A DNA stretch of 64,000 nt from an uncultured Ilyobacter sp. (GTDB taxonomy: Bacteria > Fusobacteriota > Fusobacteriia > Fusobacteriales > Fusobacteriaceae). The translations under genes and the position numbers were made by a program. This document shows, in pieces, positions 54,166 through 61,873 of the stretch (its first letter is position 1; the number at the start of each line of letters is the position of its first letter). The stretch lies in the NCBI RefSeq assembly GCF_963668085.1, contig NZ_OY764059.1, positions 992,001 through 1,056,000 on the forward strand. The letters run 5' to 3'. Below the pieces are notes generated by a model, which was not told the origin of the DNA, made no database searches, and saw only the letters and a program-made list of their open reading frames with translations.

Positions 54166-55629
54166 TTAAAAATTAATTTTAAAGTCTTTTAAAACCTTTA
54201 GAAGAAACTCCCAAGTTTTCTTTGTAGAAGAGATAGAAAGTTTTTCCTGAGGAGTGTGGGCATTTCGTATATCAGGGCCAAAAGAGACCATATCCACATT
54301 AGGAAGTTTGTTTTTTAAAATCCCACATTCGAGTCCTGCATGTATTGCTTTTATTTGAAGGTCTTTCCCAAATAAACTCTTATAGACAGATATCATATGC
54401 TCTTTCAGCCTAGAAGTCTCAAGATAATCCCATGCAGGGTATCTAGCTCCGGCCTCATAGGAGCCTCCTGAAAGTTCCGCAAGTGCCATGAGCTCCTCTG
54501 AAAGATAGTCTAGTTTCTGCTCCTTAGAACTTCTGATGAGTGACTCCATGATCATAGTTTTGTTTTCTAGTCTTACTCTACCTAAATTCAGTGAGGATTC
54601 TACAAAATTTTCTATACTTGAGCTCATAGAGTCTATACCATTCGGATGGAGAAGGATAGTGTTTATAAGTTTATTTGTGGACTCTTTGTCTAAAAGAACT
54701 TTGTAAAAAGTGTCAGTTGTTTTTTTTATGTCTATCTGTATATTTGGATCAGTTAGATACAGCACTTTTTTTAGCTGGGTATTTATATTTTTTATTGTTT
54801 CTTCAAGTGATTTTTCGTCAGGGTTTTCAATATAAATAAAAGCTTCGGCTTCCCTCGGAATTGCATTTTCTTTGGAACCTCCAGAGATATCAGCTAGATA
54901 TATATCATTTTCAAAAGATAATTTTTTTAATATTTTCCCCAAAGTTTTTATGGAATTTGCTCTTTGGAGGATAATGTCCGCCCCAGAATGACCTCCCTTC
55001 AGACCGCTTATTTTAATCTTAAAAAAATTATTTTTTATAACTGGCATTGTCTGAAATGGAACTGACACTTTGAACCTCAATCCCCCGGAACAGCTAACAT
55101 AGAGAGCCCCCTCCTCTTCTGTATCTATATTTATAAGAAATTTTCCCTTTAAAGAACTGCTGTCTAGTTCTTTTGCCCCAGTCATACCAGTTTCTTCATC
55201 AGAGGTGATAAGAATTTCCAAAGAGGGATGGTGAATATCTTCTGAATCTAAAACTGCAAGACAAAATGCCAGGGCAATACCGTTATCTGCACCTAGAGTC
55301 GTATTATCAGCAGAGATCCAGTCATTTTCCATTATTAATTTTATTCCCTGGGATTCAAAATCAAAATCCTTATCTTGATTTTTTTCCCATACCATATCCA
55401 TATGCCCCTGGAGGATAATACCTGGAAGGTCTTCATAGCCTGGGCTAGCTTGTTTTCTTATGATAACGTTAAGTGTCTCATCCTGTACTACCTGAAGCCC
55501 CCTATACCTAGCAAAGTTTACCAGATAACAGCTTATTTTTTCTTCCTTTTTAGAACCCCTTGGAATAGAGCTGATTTCCTCAAAATAATGAAAAACTCTT
55601 TTAGGCTCAATATTATTCAAAACAGACAA
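54166..55629 (-). CDS. pepD: Aminoacyl-histidine dipeptidase PepD (M20 family)
   Basis: This 487-residue M20 metallopeptidase (PepD/carnosinase-like) cleaves Xaa-His and other dipeptides. ILQGHMDMVWEK holds a zinc-ligand His, TLGADNGIALAF and TSDEETGMTGA hold the bridging Asp and the catalytic Glu, and IHAGLECG the C-terminal ligand. The lid domain lies between. Translation starts at TTG 55629 behind GGAGGAGAT. Length is normal. It fits an amino-acid-fermenting lifestyle. Confidence 0.94.
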   Translation of the reverse strand: MSVLNNIEPKRVFHYFEEISSIPRGSKKEEKISCYLVNFARYRGLQVVQDETLNVIIRKQASPGYEDLPGIILQGHMDMVWEKNQDKDFDFESQGIKLIMENDWISADNTTLGADNGIALAFCLAVLDSEDIHHPSLEILITSDEETGMTGAKELDSSSLKGKFLINIDTEEEGALYVSCSGGLRFKVSVPFQTMPVIKNNFFKIKISGLKGGHSGADIILQRANSIKTLGKILKKLSFENDIYLADISGGSKENAIPREAEAFIYIENPDEKSLEETIKNINTQLKKVLYLTDPNIQIDIKKTTDTFYKVLLDKESTNKLINTILLHPNGIDSMSSSIENFVESSLNLGRVRLENKTMIMESLIRSSKEQKLDYLSEELMALAELSGGSYEAGARYPAWDYLETSRLKEHMISVYKSLFGKDLQIKAIHAGLECGILKNKLPNVDMVSFGPDIRNAHTPQEKLSISSTKKTWEFLLKVLKDFKINF

Positions 55630-55804
55630 TTTAATCTCCTCCTAGATTATTTATAAGTTATTTTACCACCAACTTCAAAATAGATATATTATTTTCTTAG
55701 TTTATAATAAAACTTATTGTATGAAAAAAGTATATTTGGTATATTATAATTAAAAATTACTAAAGTAAGTTGCATGAGTTTAAACTAGGGGAGGAAATTA
55801 ATCA

Positions 55805-56260
55805 ATGAATTATGAAGACAAGGCTCTGTTGAGCTACTTGGGAAAAGAAAAGGGATTTGAATGGTATAAAAAATCCTTTGCCAAACACGATGCTAAAAAT
55901 GGAAAATTTGCATGGAGCTGGTCTTTTTGGGCATTTGTAGGTGGAGGATGGTACTTTATTTATAGAAAAATGTTTGTAGAGGGGATTTGCCTTCTAGCCT
56001 TAGGAGTATTCCTTGCATTTACCCATCCTGCTATGATGCTCTCCTTGAAGATATCAATGGGAGGTATAGGGCCTTACATGTTTTATGTGAGATACAGGGG
56101 TGCTAAAAATGAGGTAGAGAGCATGTACAAAAAAGAGAGTGGAAGATTAGAGGCCCTTAAGGAAAGAGGCGGCTACTTTCAACAGGGGATATACTTGGCT
56201 TTCGGAGTCTATCTTCTGGGACTTGGATACATAGCCTATGCCTATGCTACAGCTGGGTAA
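55805..56260 (+). CDS. Small membrane protein (DUF2628-like)
   Basis: This 151-residue protein starts with a soluble, charged N-terminus containing SFAKHDAKNGKFAWSWSFWAF, then has about three or four membrane segments from residue 38. The WSWSFWAFVGGGWYFIYRKM stretch is typical of DUF2628 proteins. Function unknown. It has a GGGGAGG site and is followed by a bidirectional terminator. Confidence 0.75.
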   Translation: MNYEDKALLSYLGKEKGFEWYKKSFAKHDAKNGKFAWSWSFWAFVGGGWYFIYRKMFVEGICLLALGVFLAFTHPAMMLSLKISMGGIGPYMFYVRYRGAKNEVESMYKKESGRLEALKERGGYFQQGIYLAFGVYLLGLGYIAYAYATAG

Positions 56261-56280
56261 GCAGTAAATCTAATATAGAG

Positions 56281-56314
56281 AAAAGCCCCCTATTAGCGTA
56301 AGGGGCTTTTTTTG
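56281..56314. terminator. Bidirectional terminator
   Basis: AAAAGCCCC with GGGGCTTTT around a 12-nt loop, serving the DUF2628-like gene and the convergent HAD phosphatase gene. Confidence 0.9.
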
Positions 56315-56316
56315 TT

Positions 56317-57099
56317 TTATAGCAAAACTTCTTTAATTTTTTTAACAACGCCATTTTGATTATTTGTTTCAGCTATAAAGTTTGCCTCTTTTTTTAGAAG
56401 AGGATGTGCATTTTCCATAGCATAGCTGTATTTTGCATTTTTTACCATCTCTAGGTCATTTAGATAATCTCCAAATACCATGGTCTCACAAGGGGTTATT
56501 TGAAAAAATTCCTGTATTTTTTTTATGGCAGTTCCCTTATTTGCCTTGGTATGTATAATATCGAGCCATAATTTTCCCGAGACTGCGATATTGAACTTGT
56601 TTTCATAGTTTATAAAATATTTGTGACTGTTTTCTTCAGAACCTTTAAAGTCACAGAGGGTGATTTTTAAAATATCATCATCAATCAGGGTGACATCATC
56701 TACAATTTTAAAACGTGAGTAATATTTAGATACCTCAGATACAAGCTGCTCCTGATTACTCTCTATATAAGCAGATTTCTTGCCGCAAATAACAAGATAA
56801 GCCCCCTCTATACCTCTGCCTATCTCTATTAGCTCTAGGGCATCTTTTTTATCTATTGTTACGGAAAAAAGTTCTTTTCCATTTTTTATAACATAGGTAC
56901 CATTTTCTGCTATAAAAAGCATGTCGTCCTTGATAGAATCAAATTTCTCTAGGAGATTGTAATACTGTCTCCCACTGGCTGCCGAAAAGATAATGTTTTT
57001 CTCCCGTATTTTTTTAAAAACATCCCAAAATTCTTCGTTGATTTTATGGTCATCATTGAGCAGACTTCCGTCCATATCAGTTGCTATTAGTTTAATCAT
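56317..57099 (-). CDS. Cof-type HAD hydrolase
   Basis: This 260-residue HAD phosphatase of the Cof/YbiV-like C2B type has motif I DMDGSLLNDDHKI, motif II SAASGRQY, a cap domain in the middle, a lysine in TKANKGTAI and motif IV FGDYLNDLEM. It probably dephosphorylates sugar phosphates or flavin-related compounds. ATG 57099 follows AAGGAGG. Confidence 0.92.
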   Translation of the reverse strand: MIKLIATDMDGSLLNDDHKINEEFWDVFKKIREKNIIFSAASGRQYYNLLEKFDSIKDDMLFIAENGTYVIKNGKELFSVTIDKKDALELIEIGRGIEGAYLVICGKKSAYIESNQEQLVSEVSKYYSRFKIVDDVTLIDDDILKITLCDFKGSEENSHKYFINYENKFNIAVSGKLWLDIIHTKANKGTAIKKIQEFFQITPCETMVFGDYLNDLEMVKNAKYSYAMENAHPLLKKEANFIAETNNQNGVVKKIKEVLL

Positions 57100-57399
57100 T
57101 TGAACCTCCTTAGGTAGTTCTACTGTGATTAGTTGTAAAGATAGTATTATAAAATATGGTAACCCTATAGAGAATGAAAGTCAATATCAATTTCTTTCTT
57201 TTATTTATTTTATTGGTAAAAAAATATTATGACCTGAGTATTCTGATAAGTTCAATAATTTATCAAAAGTTATTTCAAGGGGAAACTTTAAATTGCTTTA
57301 ATCATATAAACAGCTTTTAAAAATCATTAATTATAAGAGGAATTTATTTAGAAAGCCCTAATATGCAAATAAATCAATGAGCAAAAGAAGGAGGTTTTT
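57100..57399. other. Gap without a recognised gene
   Basis: About 300 bp of AT-rich sequence between the HAD gene and a small unknown gene. I see no ORF, hairpin or clear promoter beyond general AT-richness; it presumably holds the divergent promoters. Confidence 0.5.
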
Positions 57400-57630
57400 A
57401 TGAAATTTGTAAAATTTGATAACTCTCTTGTGAGGACAGACGCCATTTTAGTCCTTAGAATAAAATTCAGGAATAGCTTTAAAGAATCTGTCTGGAATGT
57501 TGAGATTTTTATGGAAGACATTTTGTCAGAAGAGGAGAAAAATTATTTTTTTGAAAGCTATAAAAGTAAGGAGGAGGCAAAGGAAAGGCTAGATGAAATA
57601 GTGTCAAAGATAGGTATAGAGGTCATCTGA
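57400..57630 (+). CDS. Small hypothetical protein
   Basis: This 76-residue soluble protein has no recognised family. It begins MKFVKFDNSLVRTDAILVLR, has alternating strand-like stretches in the first half and a helical, charged second half (EEAKERLDEIVSKIG). The good AAGGAGG site and coding-like composition argue that it is real. Monocistronic; no functional hint from neighbours. Confidence 0.7.
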   Translation: MKFVKFDNSLVRTDAILVLRIKFRNSFKESVWNVEIFMEDILSEEEKNYFFESYKSKEEAKERLDEIVSKIGIEVI

Positions 57631-57692
57631 TTTATTAAGAATTTTTATTCTTAGAGACACGAGACTTTGTAAAGCAGTGCTAAAAATAAAAA

Positions 57693-57728
57693 GAACAAAA
57701 ATAAGAGAGCTGCCTGATACAGCTCTCT
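57693..57728 (-). terminator. Terminator of ssb (- strand)
   Basis: AGAGAGCTG/CAGCTCTCT stem with a 7-nt loop, then TATTTTTGTTC on the - strand. Confidence 0.85.
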
Positions 57729-57763
57729 GAATGAGTAATATTATAAATTTTGAGAATTAAATC

Positions 57764-58201
57764 TTAAAATGGGAATTCGTCATCATCCTCAAATGATTCT
57801 GCTTCAGGCTTAGAATGTGAAGGAGCCTGTGGCTTTGAAGGCTTAGAATAAGAATTTGAATATCCCCTCTGAGAACTATTATCATGAGATGATTCAGTGT
57901 TTCTTCCCTCTAAAAACTCGATATTGTCTACAATGACATCATAAGTGGTCCTTTTTTCACCTTCTACTTCATATCTATTCATCTGAAGCCTTCCCTGGAC
58001 ACCTGTTTTTCTACCTTTTCTCAGATATTCTCCTATTAATTCTGCAGTTTTTCCAAAAGCTACACAGTTGATGAAATCAGCCTCGCCTTTTTGAAATGGT
58101 CTGTCTACAGCTAGTGAAAATCTACAGTATGCTTTTCCGCTTTGTCCATACTTTAATTCAGGGTCTCTTGTGAGTCTTCCTGTTAATACTACTAAATTCA
58201 A
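57764..58201 (-). CDS. ssb: Single-stranded DNA-binding protein
   Basis: This 145-residue protein has the OB-fold starting NLVVLTGRLTRDPELKYGQSG, FINCVAFGKTAELIGEYLRKG and a disordered Ser/Pro-rich tail ending in the acidic tip DDDEFPF, which recruits partner proteins. TTG 58201 gives the standard N-terminus behind GGTGAT; ATG 58213 is the alternative. Monocistronic rather than in the rpsF-ssb-rpsR cluster, so another ssb may exist elsewhere. Confidence 0.93.
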   Translation of the reverse strand: MNLVVLTGRLTRDPELKYGQSGKAYCRFSLAVDRPFQKGEADFINCVAFGKTAELIGEYLRKGRKTGVQGRLQMNRYEVEGEKRTTYDVIVDNIEFLEGRNTESSHDNSSQRGYSNSYSKPSKPQAPSHSKPEAESFEDDDEFPF

Positions 58202-58380
58202 TATAATCACCATCCTAGATAAGTTTATTATTTAAAGTTGATATAAAATATTAAAAAAATCAATATTTTATATCGTTAATATCTATTTTTCTATAGGGTA
58301 TAAGCTGCCTAAAACACATAGATAAGGGAATTATATCATAAAAAATCTCAAAACAAAATTTTAAATTAAACTAAAGTAAG

Positions 58381-58567
58381 AGTCTGGACTAAAGGTTCTC
58401 AGACTGGATATTTTTGTTAGAAGAGCCTGCATATTAAAGTATTATGGATTTTAAAAATTTTACCAGTCAATAAATTAAAGAAGATGAAAAACTGATTTTT
58501 AGGAATCAATATCAGCAATTGATTATAAGGAATCTAACAAAAACATAACGAGGATTAATATGCAGGC
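58381..58567. repeat. Cluster of crossing inverted repeats (candidate structured RNA or palindromic element)
   Basis: Two perfect long inverted pairs cross each other. TTTTTGTTAGA (58411-58421) matches TCTAACAAAAA (58533-58543), and GCCTGCATATTA (58425-58436) matches TAATATGCAGGC (58556-58567). Smaller pairs also occur: AGTCTG/CAGACT (58381/58400), GACTGG/CCAGTC (58402/58463) and AATCAAT/ATTGATT (58504/58518). The crossing order is that of a pseudoknot. There is no ORF. The rest of 58202-58800 is AT-rich with nothing else recognised. Confidence 0.5.
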
Positions 58568-58801
58568 AATTTAATTATATCCCCATTTTACCCAAAATAA
58601 AATAGTTGAAAAATTCAATTATTTATAATAATAAAGTTTTTCTAAAAAATCATTTTTTAGAAAAATAATGTTCATTTTTGAACCTTTATAAAATTTGTAT
58701 TACTTGCTTAAGAGAATTTGTTTTTTGTATTTACGAGCAGAAAAAAATATAATAGAATTATAAAAATAAAAGTGAAAATAGTCAAAAAAACCCTCTGAGT
58801 G

Positions 58802-58831
58802 TTTAGAATGATGAGAAAGTTATGCTATAAT
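58802..58831 (+). promoter_or_regulatory. Promoter upstream of the 41-residue gene
   Basis: A perfect TATAAT at 58826-58831 is preceded by TGC (extended -10). A poor -35 (TTTAGA, 58802) lies 18 bp upstream. A GGGGGGAAGG ribosome binding site follows. Confidence 0.65.
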
Positions 58832-58862
58832 AGAGAATGAAAAATAAAAAAAGGGGGGAAGG

Positions 58863-58988
58863 TTGTTGATTTTAAAAAAACGGACGCATAAAACAAAAGG
58901 AGAATTAAAACGTACACTGACTTTATACAGAATAATTGTGGTTCTGCTTGTTACTTATATTTTAGGATCACACCTTGGAGTATTTTAA
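58863..58988 (+). CDS. Very small single-pass membrane protein
   Basis: This 41-codon frame starts TTG-TTG behind the strong GGGGGGAAGG site. It has a basic N-terminal half (KKRTHKTKGELKR) and one membrane segment (LYRIIVVLLVTYILG). A promoter with a perfect -10 box precedes it, which supports expression. No family recognised; it may be membrane-regulatory. The alternative start is TTG 58866. Confidence 0.55.
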   Translation: MLILKKRTHKTKGELKRTLTLYRIIVVLLVTYILGSHLGVF

Positions 58989-59048
58989 TAATATGATTAT
59001 TTAGAGTGTTCCAATAATTAGATTACATCTATAATTAGGAGAGTAAAA

Positions 59049-59819
59049 ATGAAAAATAAGTTTGCTTTGATTTTTTTAGCCTGTTTGTTTTTTTCTGCAA
59101 CTGCCAAGGGAGATCAGGAAAGTAATATTAAGCTTTCTGTTGGGGCAGGGGCTATTACACAAAATAGCATCTACCAGTCTGAGGATAAGTATGAGACCTT
59201 TCCACTGGCAGCGATAAATTTGAGGTATGATAACTTTTATATCAATTATGACGAGATAGGATACGATCTATACAGTGAAGATGGTATGAAACTAGGTCTT
59301 ATGGGAAAAGTCCATTTAGGCTATGATTCTGATGATTTGAAAGATGAATATGAGGCCATGGAGGACAGAGATTTTGATTTTCATCTAGGTCTTAAAACTA
59401 CATATAACTATGAAAATTTTAAATTTGTTACCTTTGCAACTGGTGACATAAGTGGAAAAAGTGACGGTGTAACTCTTGGATTTGAAGGAAGTACCAGATA
59501 CTCCTTGATTAGCAGAAGGCTCTATTTTATACCTGCTGCAGGAATTACCTATGTTGATGGAGATTTTGTAGATTATTTCTACGGGGTGAAGGGAAGCGAA
59601 GCGGTCTCTGGAGGAATAAACGGTGGGTCAGAATATAGAGGTGCCGGAGATGTCATCTATGGACTAAAAGGAACCTTTAGTTATATCTACAACAGAGATC
59701 TTTCTTTCCAGTGGATTAACGGAGTGAAACTATATGGCGGCAACATAAATAATTCTCCCATAGTGAGAAAGGACTACTCTGTGTATACAGGTTTGATAGT
59801 GACATATAGATTTCTATAG
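59049..59819 (+). CDS. MipA/OmpV family outer membrane protein
   Basis: This 256-residue protein has a signal peptide (residues 1-20, ending TAKG) and repeated amphipathic strands ending in YSVYTGLIVTYRFL with a C-terminal aromatic-rich signature. KLSVGAGAITQNSIYQSEDKYETFP near the N-terminus is typical of MipA/OmpV scaffolding proteins. Role: outer-membrane barrel, possibly a peptidoglycan-synthesis scaffold. A terminator follows. Confidence 0.85.
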   Translation: MKNKFALIFLACLFFSATAKGDQESNIKLSVGAGAITQNSIYQSEDKYETFPLAAINLRYDNFYINYDEIGYDLYSEDGMKLGLMGKVHLGYDSDDLKDEYEAMEDRDFDFHLGLKTTYNYENFKFVTFATGDISGKSDGVTLGFEGSTRYSLISRRLYFIPAAGITYVDGDFVDYFYGVKGSEAVSGGINGGSEYRGAGDVIYGLKGTFSYIYNRDLSFQWINGVKLYGGNINNSPIVRKDYSVYTGLIVTYRFL

Positions 59820-59842
59820 GGGCTCTAGGGCCTCTTTTTTTT
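59818..59842 (+). terminator. Rho-independent terminator after the MipA-like gene
   Basis: AGGGGC/GCCTCT stem (one G-T pair) with a TCTAGG loop and a run of eight T; it overlaps the stop codon. Confidence 0.8.
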
Positions 59843-59985
59843 AATGATGGTATAATTTTCAAATATCAAAAGATTTACAGACAAACTACTTTTAGTAAAT
59901 ACTTATTTAACACTGGAGTGTTAGACTTGCTTCGGAACAAGGGGAACAGAGTTCATGAAATTTTACAAAAGGAGAGGATTGAAAA

Positions 59986-60945
59986 ATGAAAAAAAGAATT
60001 GCGTTGTTACTTGCGGGACTAGCAATTGTATCAGGTACAGCTTTAGGAGCATCTTTTAAATTAACAGATGAGATTAAGATCAATGACGAAACAAACTACA
60101 GATCAGACGAAAGAATCAAAACAGAGTGGACTATAGCTAAAGGTGAATACAAGGCTGACAATGGCTTAAAATTAAAATTTGATATTGATAGAGATGATAT
60201 TAATTACGACGCATCAGGTTATGAAGATCATGAAGGTTGGGATACATATTTTGCAGCATACTACCCACTTGCATCTGTTGAATTAGGTGGCCTTACATTT
60301 AAAAACGAGATAGGCGCAGAAGTTTACTATGACCAAGAGGATTCTTATGATAAAAATGGTTCAGAGCAATCAGAAAAAGAGGAAACTGAATTAGGCCTTG
60401 CTTTTAAAACAAAAACCCAATTAAATGATTTTACGACATTGTCGGCTAAGTTATGGGGAAGAAATGTTGATTATGAAAAAGGAACAACTGATGAGGATGA
60501 GGTGTTATATGGTATAGAAACTTCATTGGAAATGGATTTCAACAAAAACTGGTCGGCTGAAGTGGAAGTAGACGGTTTCTGGGGAGGTTACAGTGACAGT
60601 GCGAACACATTTGCAGGTGACGGTATTGATTCATTCAACTATGAGGTCTTTGCATACCTAAACTATGTTCAAGATTTATATAAGACAGATAATTTTAAAT
60701 TATTCTTTGCAACTGAGTTTGCAGCTGAGTATTATGCACAGGGAGACGATTACAAAGATGCAGAAGAGGATTATGTATCCCACTATGTAATGCCCGGAGT
60801 AGGATTCAAATACGGAGTAGCAGAGTCTGTGGATCTTTACGGTTGGACAGGTTATAAGGTGCTAGGAGAAGTAGCCAACGGCGACGGAACAGTAGATGAT
60901 AACAATGAGTGGGAATCAGTTGTAGGATTTAAAGTAGCCATGTAA
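59986..60945 (+). CDS. Outer membrane beta-barrel protein (FomA-like)
   Basis: This 319-residue protein has a signal peptide (ALLLAGLAIVSGTALGA, cleavage near residue 22) and alternating hydrophobic strands with many acidic and aromatic residues, ending VVGFKVAM. No homology is certain; the composition and terminal strand resemble the fusobacterial FomA-type porins. The start ATG follows AAAAGGAGAGG. Its own hairpin-bearing 5' leader (59907-59922, TAACAC-TGGA-GTGTTA) and a terminator make it monocistronic and probably abundant. Confidence 0.7.
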   Translation: MKKRIALLLAGLAIVSGTALGASFKLTDEIKINDETNYRSDERIKTEWTIAKGEYKADNGLKLKFDIDRDDINYDASGYEDHEGWDTYFAAYYPLASVELGGLTFKNEIGAEVYYDQEDSYDKNGSEQSEKEETELGLAFKTKTQLNDFTTLSAKLWGRNVDYEKGTTDEDEVLYGIETSLEMDFNKNWSAEVEVDGFWGGYSDSANTFAGDGIDSFNYEVFAYLNYVQDLYKTDNFKLFFATEFAAEYYAQGDDYKDAEEDYVSHYVMPGVGFKYGVAESVDLYGWTGYKVLGEVANGDGTVDDNNEWESVVGFKVAM

Positions 60946-60987
60946 TCTTATTTTATCTGGATCTATCCTAGTCAGATATAGTGAAAA

Positions 60988-61012
60988 TCCGGTTTTTGAC
61001 CGGGTTTTTTAT
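60988..61012 (+). terminator. Rho-independent terminator
   Basis: ATCCGG/CCGGGT stem with a TTTTTGA loop, then TTTTT. Confidence 0.85.
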
Positions 61013-61030
61013 TTGATGAAAAAAATATAT

Positions 61031-61222
61031 TTATCGGGATTCTTTTACAGTTTCTAAATATCTCTGGCAGTGGGAACATTTGACCTTGTTTCCTTCCCTT
61101 ATAAACTCTATAGGCTCACAGCTTGTTTGTTTATTACAGTATGGGCACTCTTGAGAACAAAAAAGAGAAGCAATCTTTCTCTTGATAAATTCAAAAAAAT
61201 TATTGATATTAAAATCGTACAT
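61031..61222 (-). CDS. Small zinc-ribbon-like protein
   Basis: This 63-residue protein has a hydrophobic-basic start (FIKRKIASLFCS) and two CxxC pairs, CPYC and CSHC, 28 residues apart, typical of a zinc ribbon. It starts at ATG 61222 behind GTGAGGTGA. Convergent with the gene for the beta-barrel protein. Function unknown; it may bind RNA or metal. Confidence 0.7.
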   Translation of the reverse strand: MYDFNINNFFEFIKRKIASLFCSQECPYCNKQTSCEPIEFIREGNKVKCSHCQRYLETVKESR

Positions 61223-61386
61223 AGTAAATCACCTCACAAATATGTATTTGGAAAATAGATAAAATCCTATTTTTATCTTTTATGCTATTATTATAACCTT
61301 AAACTGAGAAAAAAAGGAGAAAATTTAAAAGAAATTAAAGGAAATATAAGGAGGATATGTAAATATGACATTAGGGGGGATGTCAA

Positions 61387-61794
61387 ATGAAGCGATTTTT
61401 TATATTGGCAATAATGGTGTTAAGCTTTTCATTTTCTTATAGTTCCAACAGTTATACTGCTGAGAAGGGAATGATGCAATCACTACTGGAAAAAACAGGA
61501 TTAAGAAAAGACCGGAGTAGGGATTTTAAAGTAGACGACATAAAAGTTTTTTCTGAAAAAAATGACTATAGAAGGATAAACATAGATATAAAGAATGTGG
61601 GATCTGAGGATTATGAGTCAGTGACCTTTTCAATCTTGTTGGGAAAGACAAAGGACGTCATGTCAGAAGTATATACATTTACTTTGTATGATTTTGAATC
61701 TGGTAAAAAATATAAATTCAACTCTAAGGTGTATGTAGGGGATGTCAAAGGTAAAAAGGCAGAAGTTAGATTTATAGGGGGAAAAGCTGAATAG
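61387..61794 (+). CDS. Secreted hypothetical protein
   Basis: This 135-residue protein has a signal peptide (FFILAIMVLSFSFSYS, cleavage near residue 20). The mature part has a linker to residue 50, then a beta-rich region with INIDIKNVGSEDYESVTFSILLG, which looks like an immunoglobulin-like/FxLYD-type fold. A GGGGGGATGT site precedes. It lies just before polA; a hairpin covers its stop codon. Confidence 0.72.
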   Translation: MKRFFILAIMVLSFSFSYSSNSYTAEKGMMQSLLEKTGLRKDRSRDFKVDDIKVFSEKNDYRRINIDIKNVGSEDYESVTFSILLGKTKDVMSEVYTFTLYDFESGKKYKFNSKVYVGDVKGKKAEVRFIGGKAE

Positions 61795-61812
61795 CTTTTC
61801 CTCTTTTGTTTT
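61780..61812 (+). terminator. Terminator overlapping the stop codon of the secreted-protein gene
   Basis: GGAAAAGCT-GAAT-AGCTTTTCC followed by TCTTTTGTTTT. The stem contains the TAG stop. Confidence 0.75.
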
Positions 61813-61839
61813 GCAGAGGGAGTTTAGCTGTGTTATAAT
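61811..61839 (+). promoter_or_regulatory. Promoter for polA
   Basis: TTGCAG (61811-61816), 17 bp, then a perfect TATAAT (61834-61839), 34 bp before the polA ATG. Confidence 0.85.
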
Positions 61840-61873
61840 ATGGCGAAAAATCTAAAAAAAGGGAGATTTGAAT

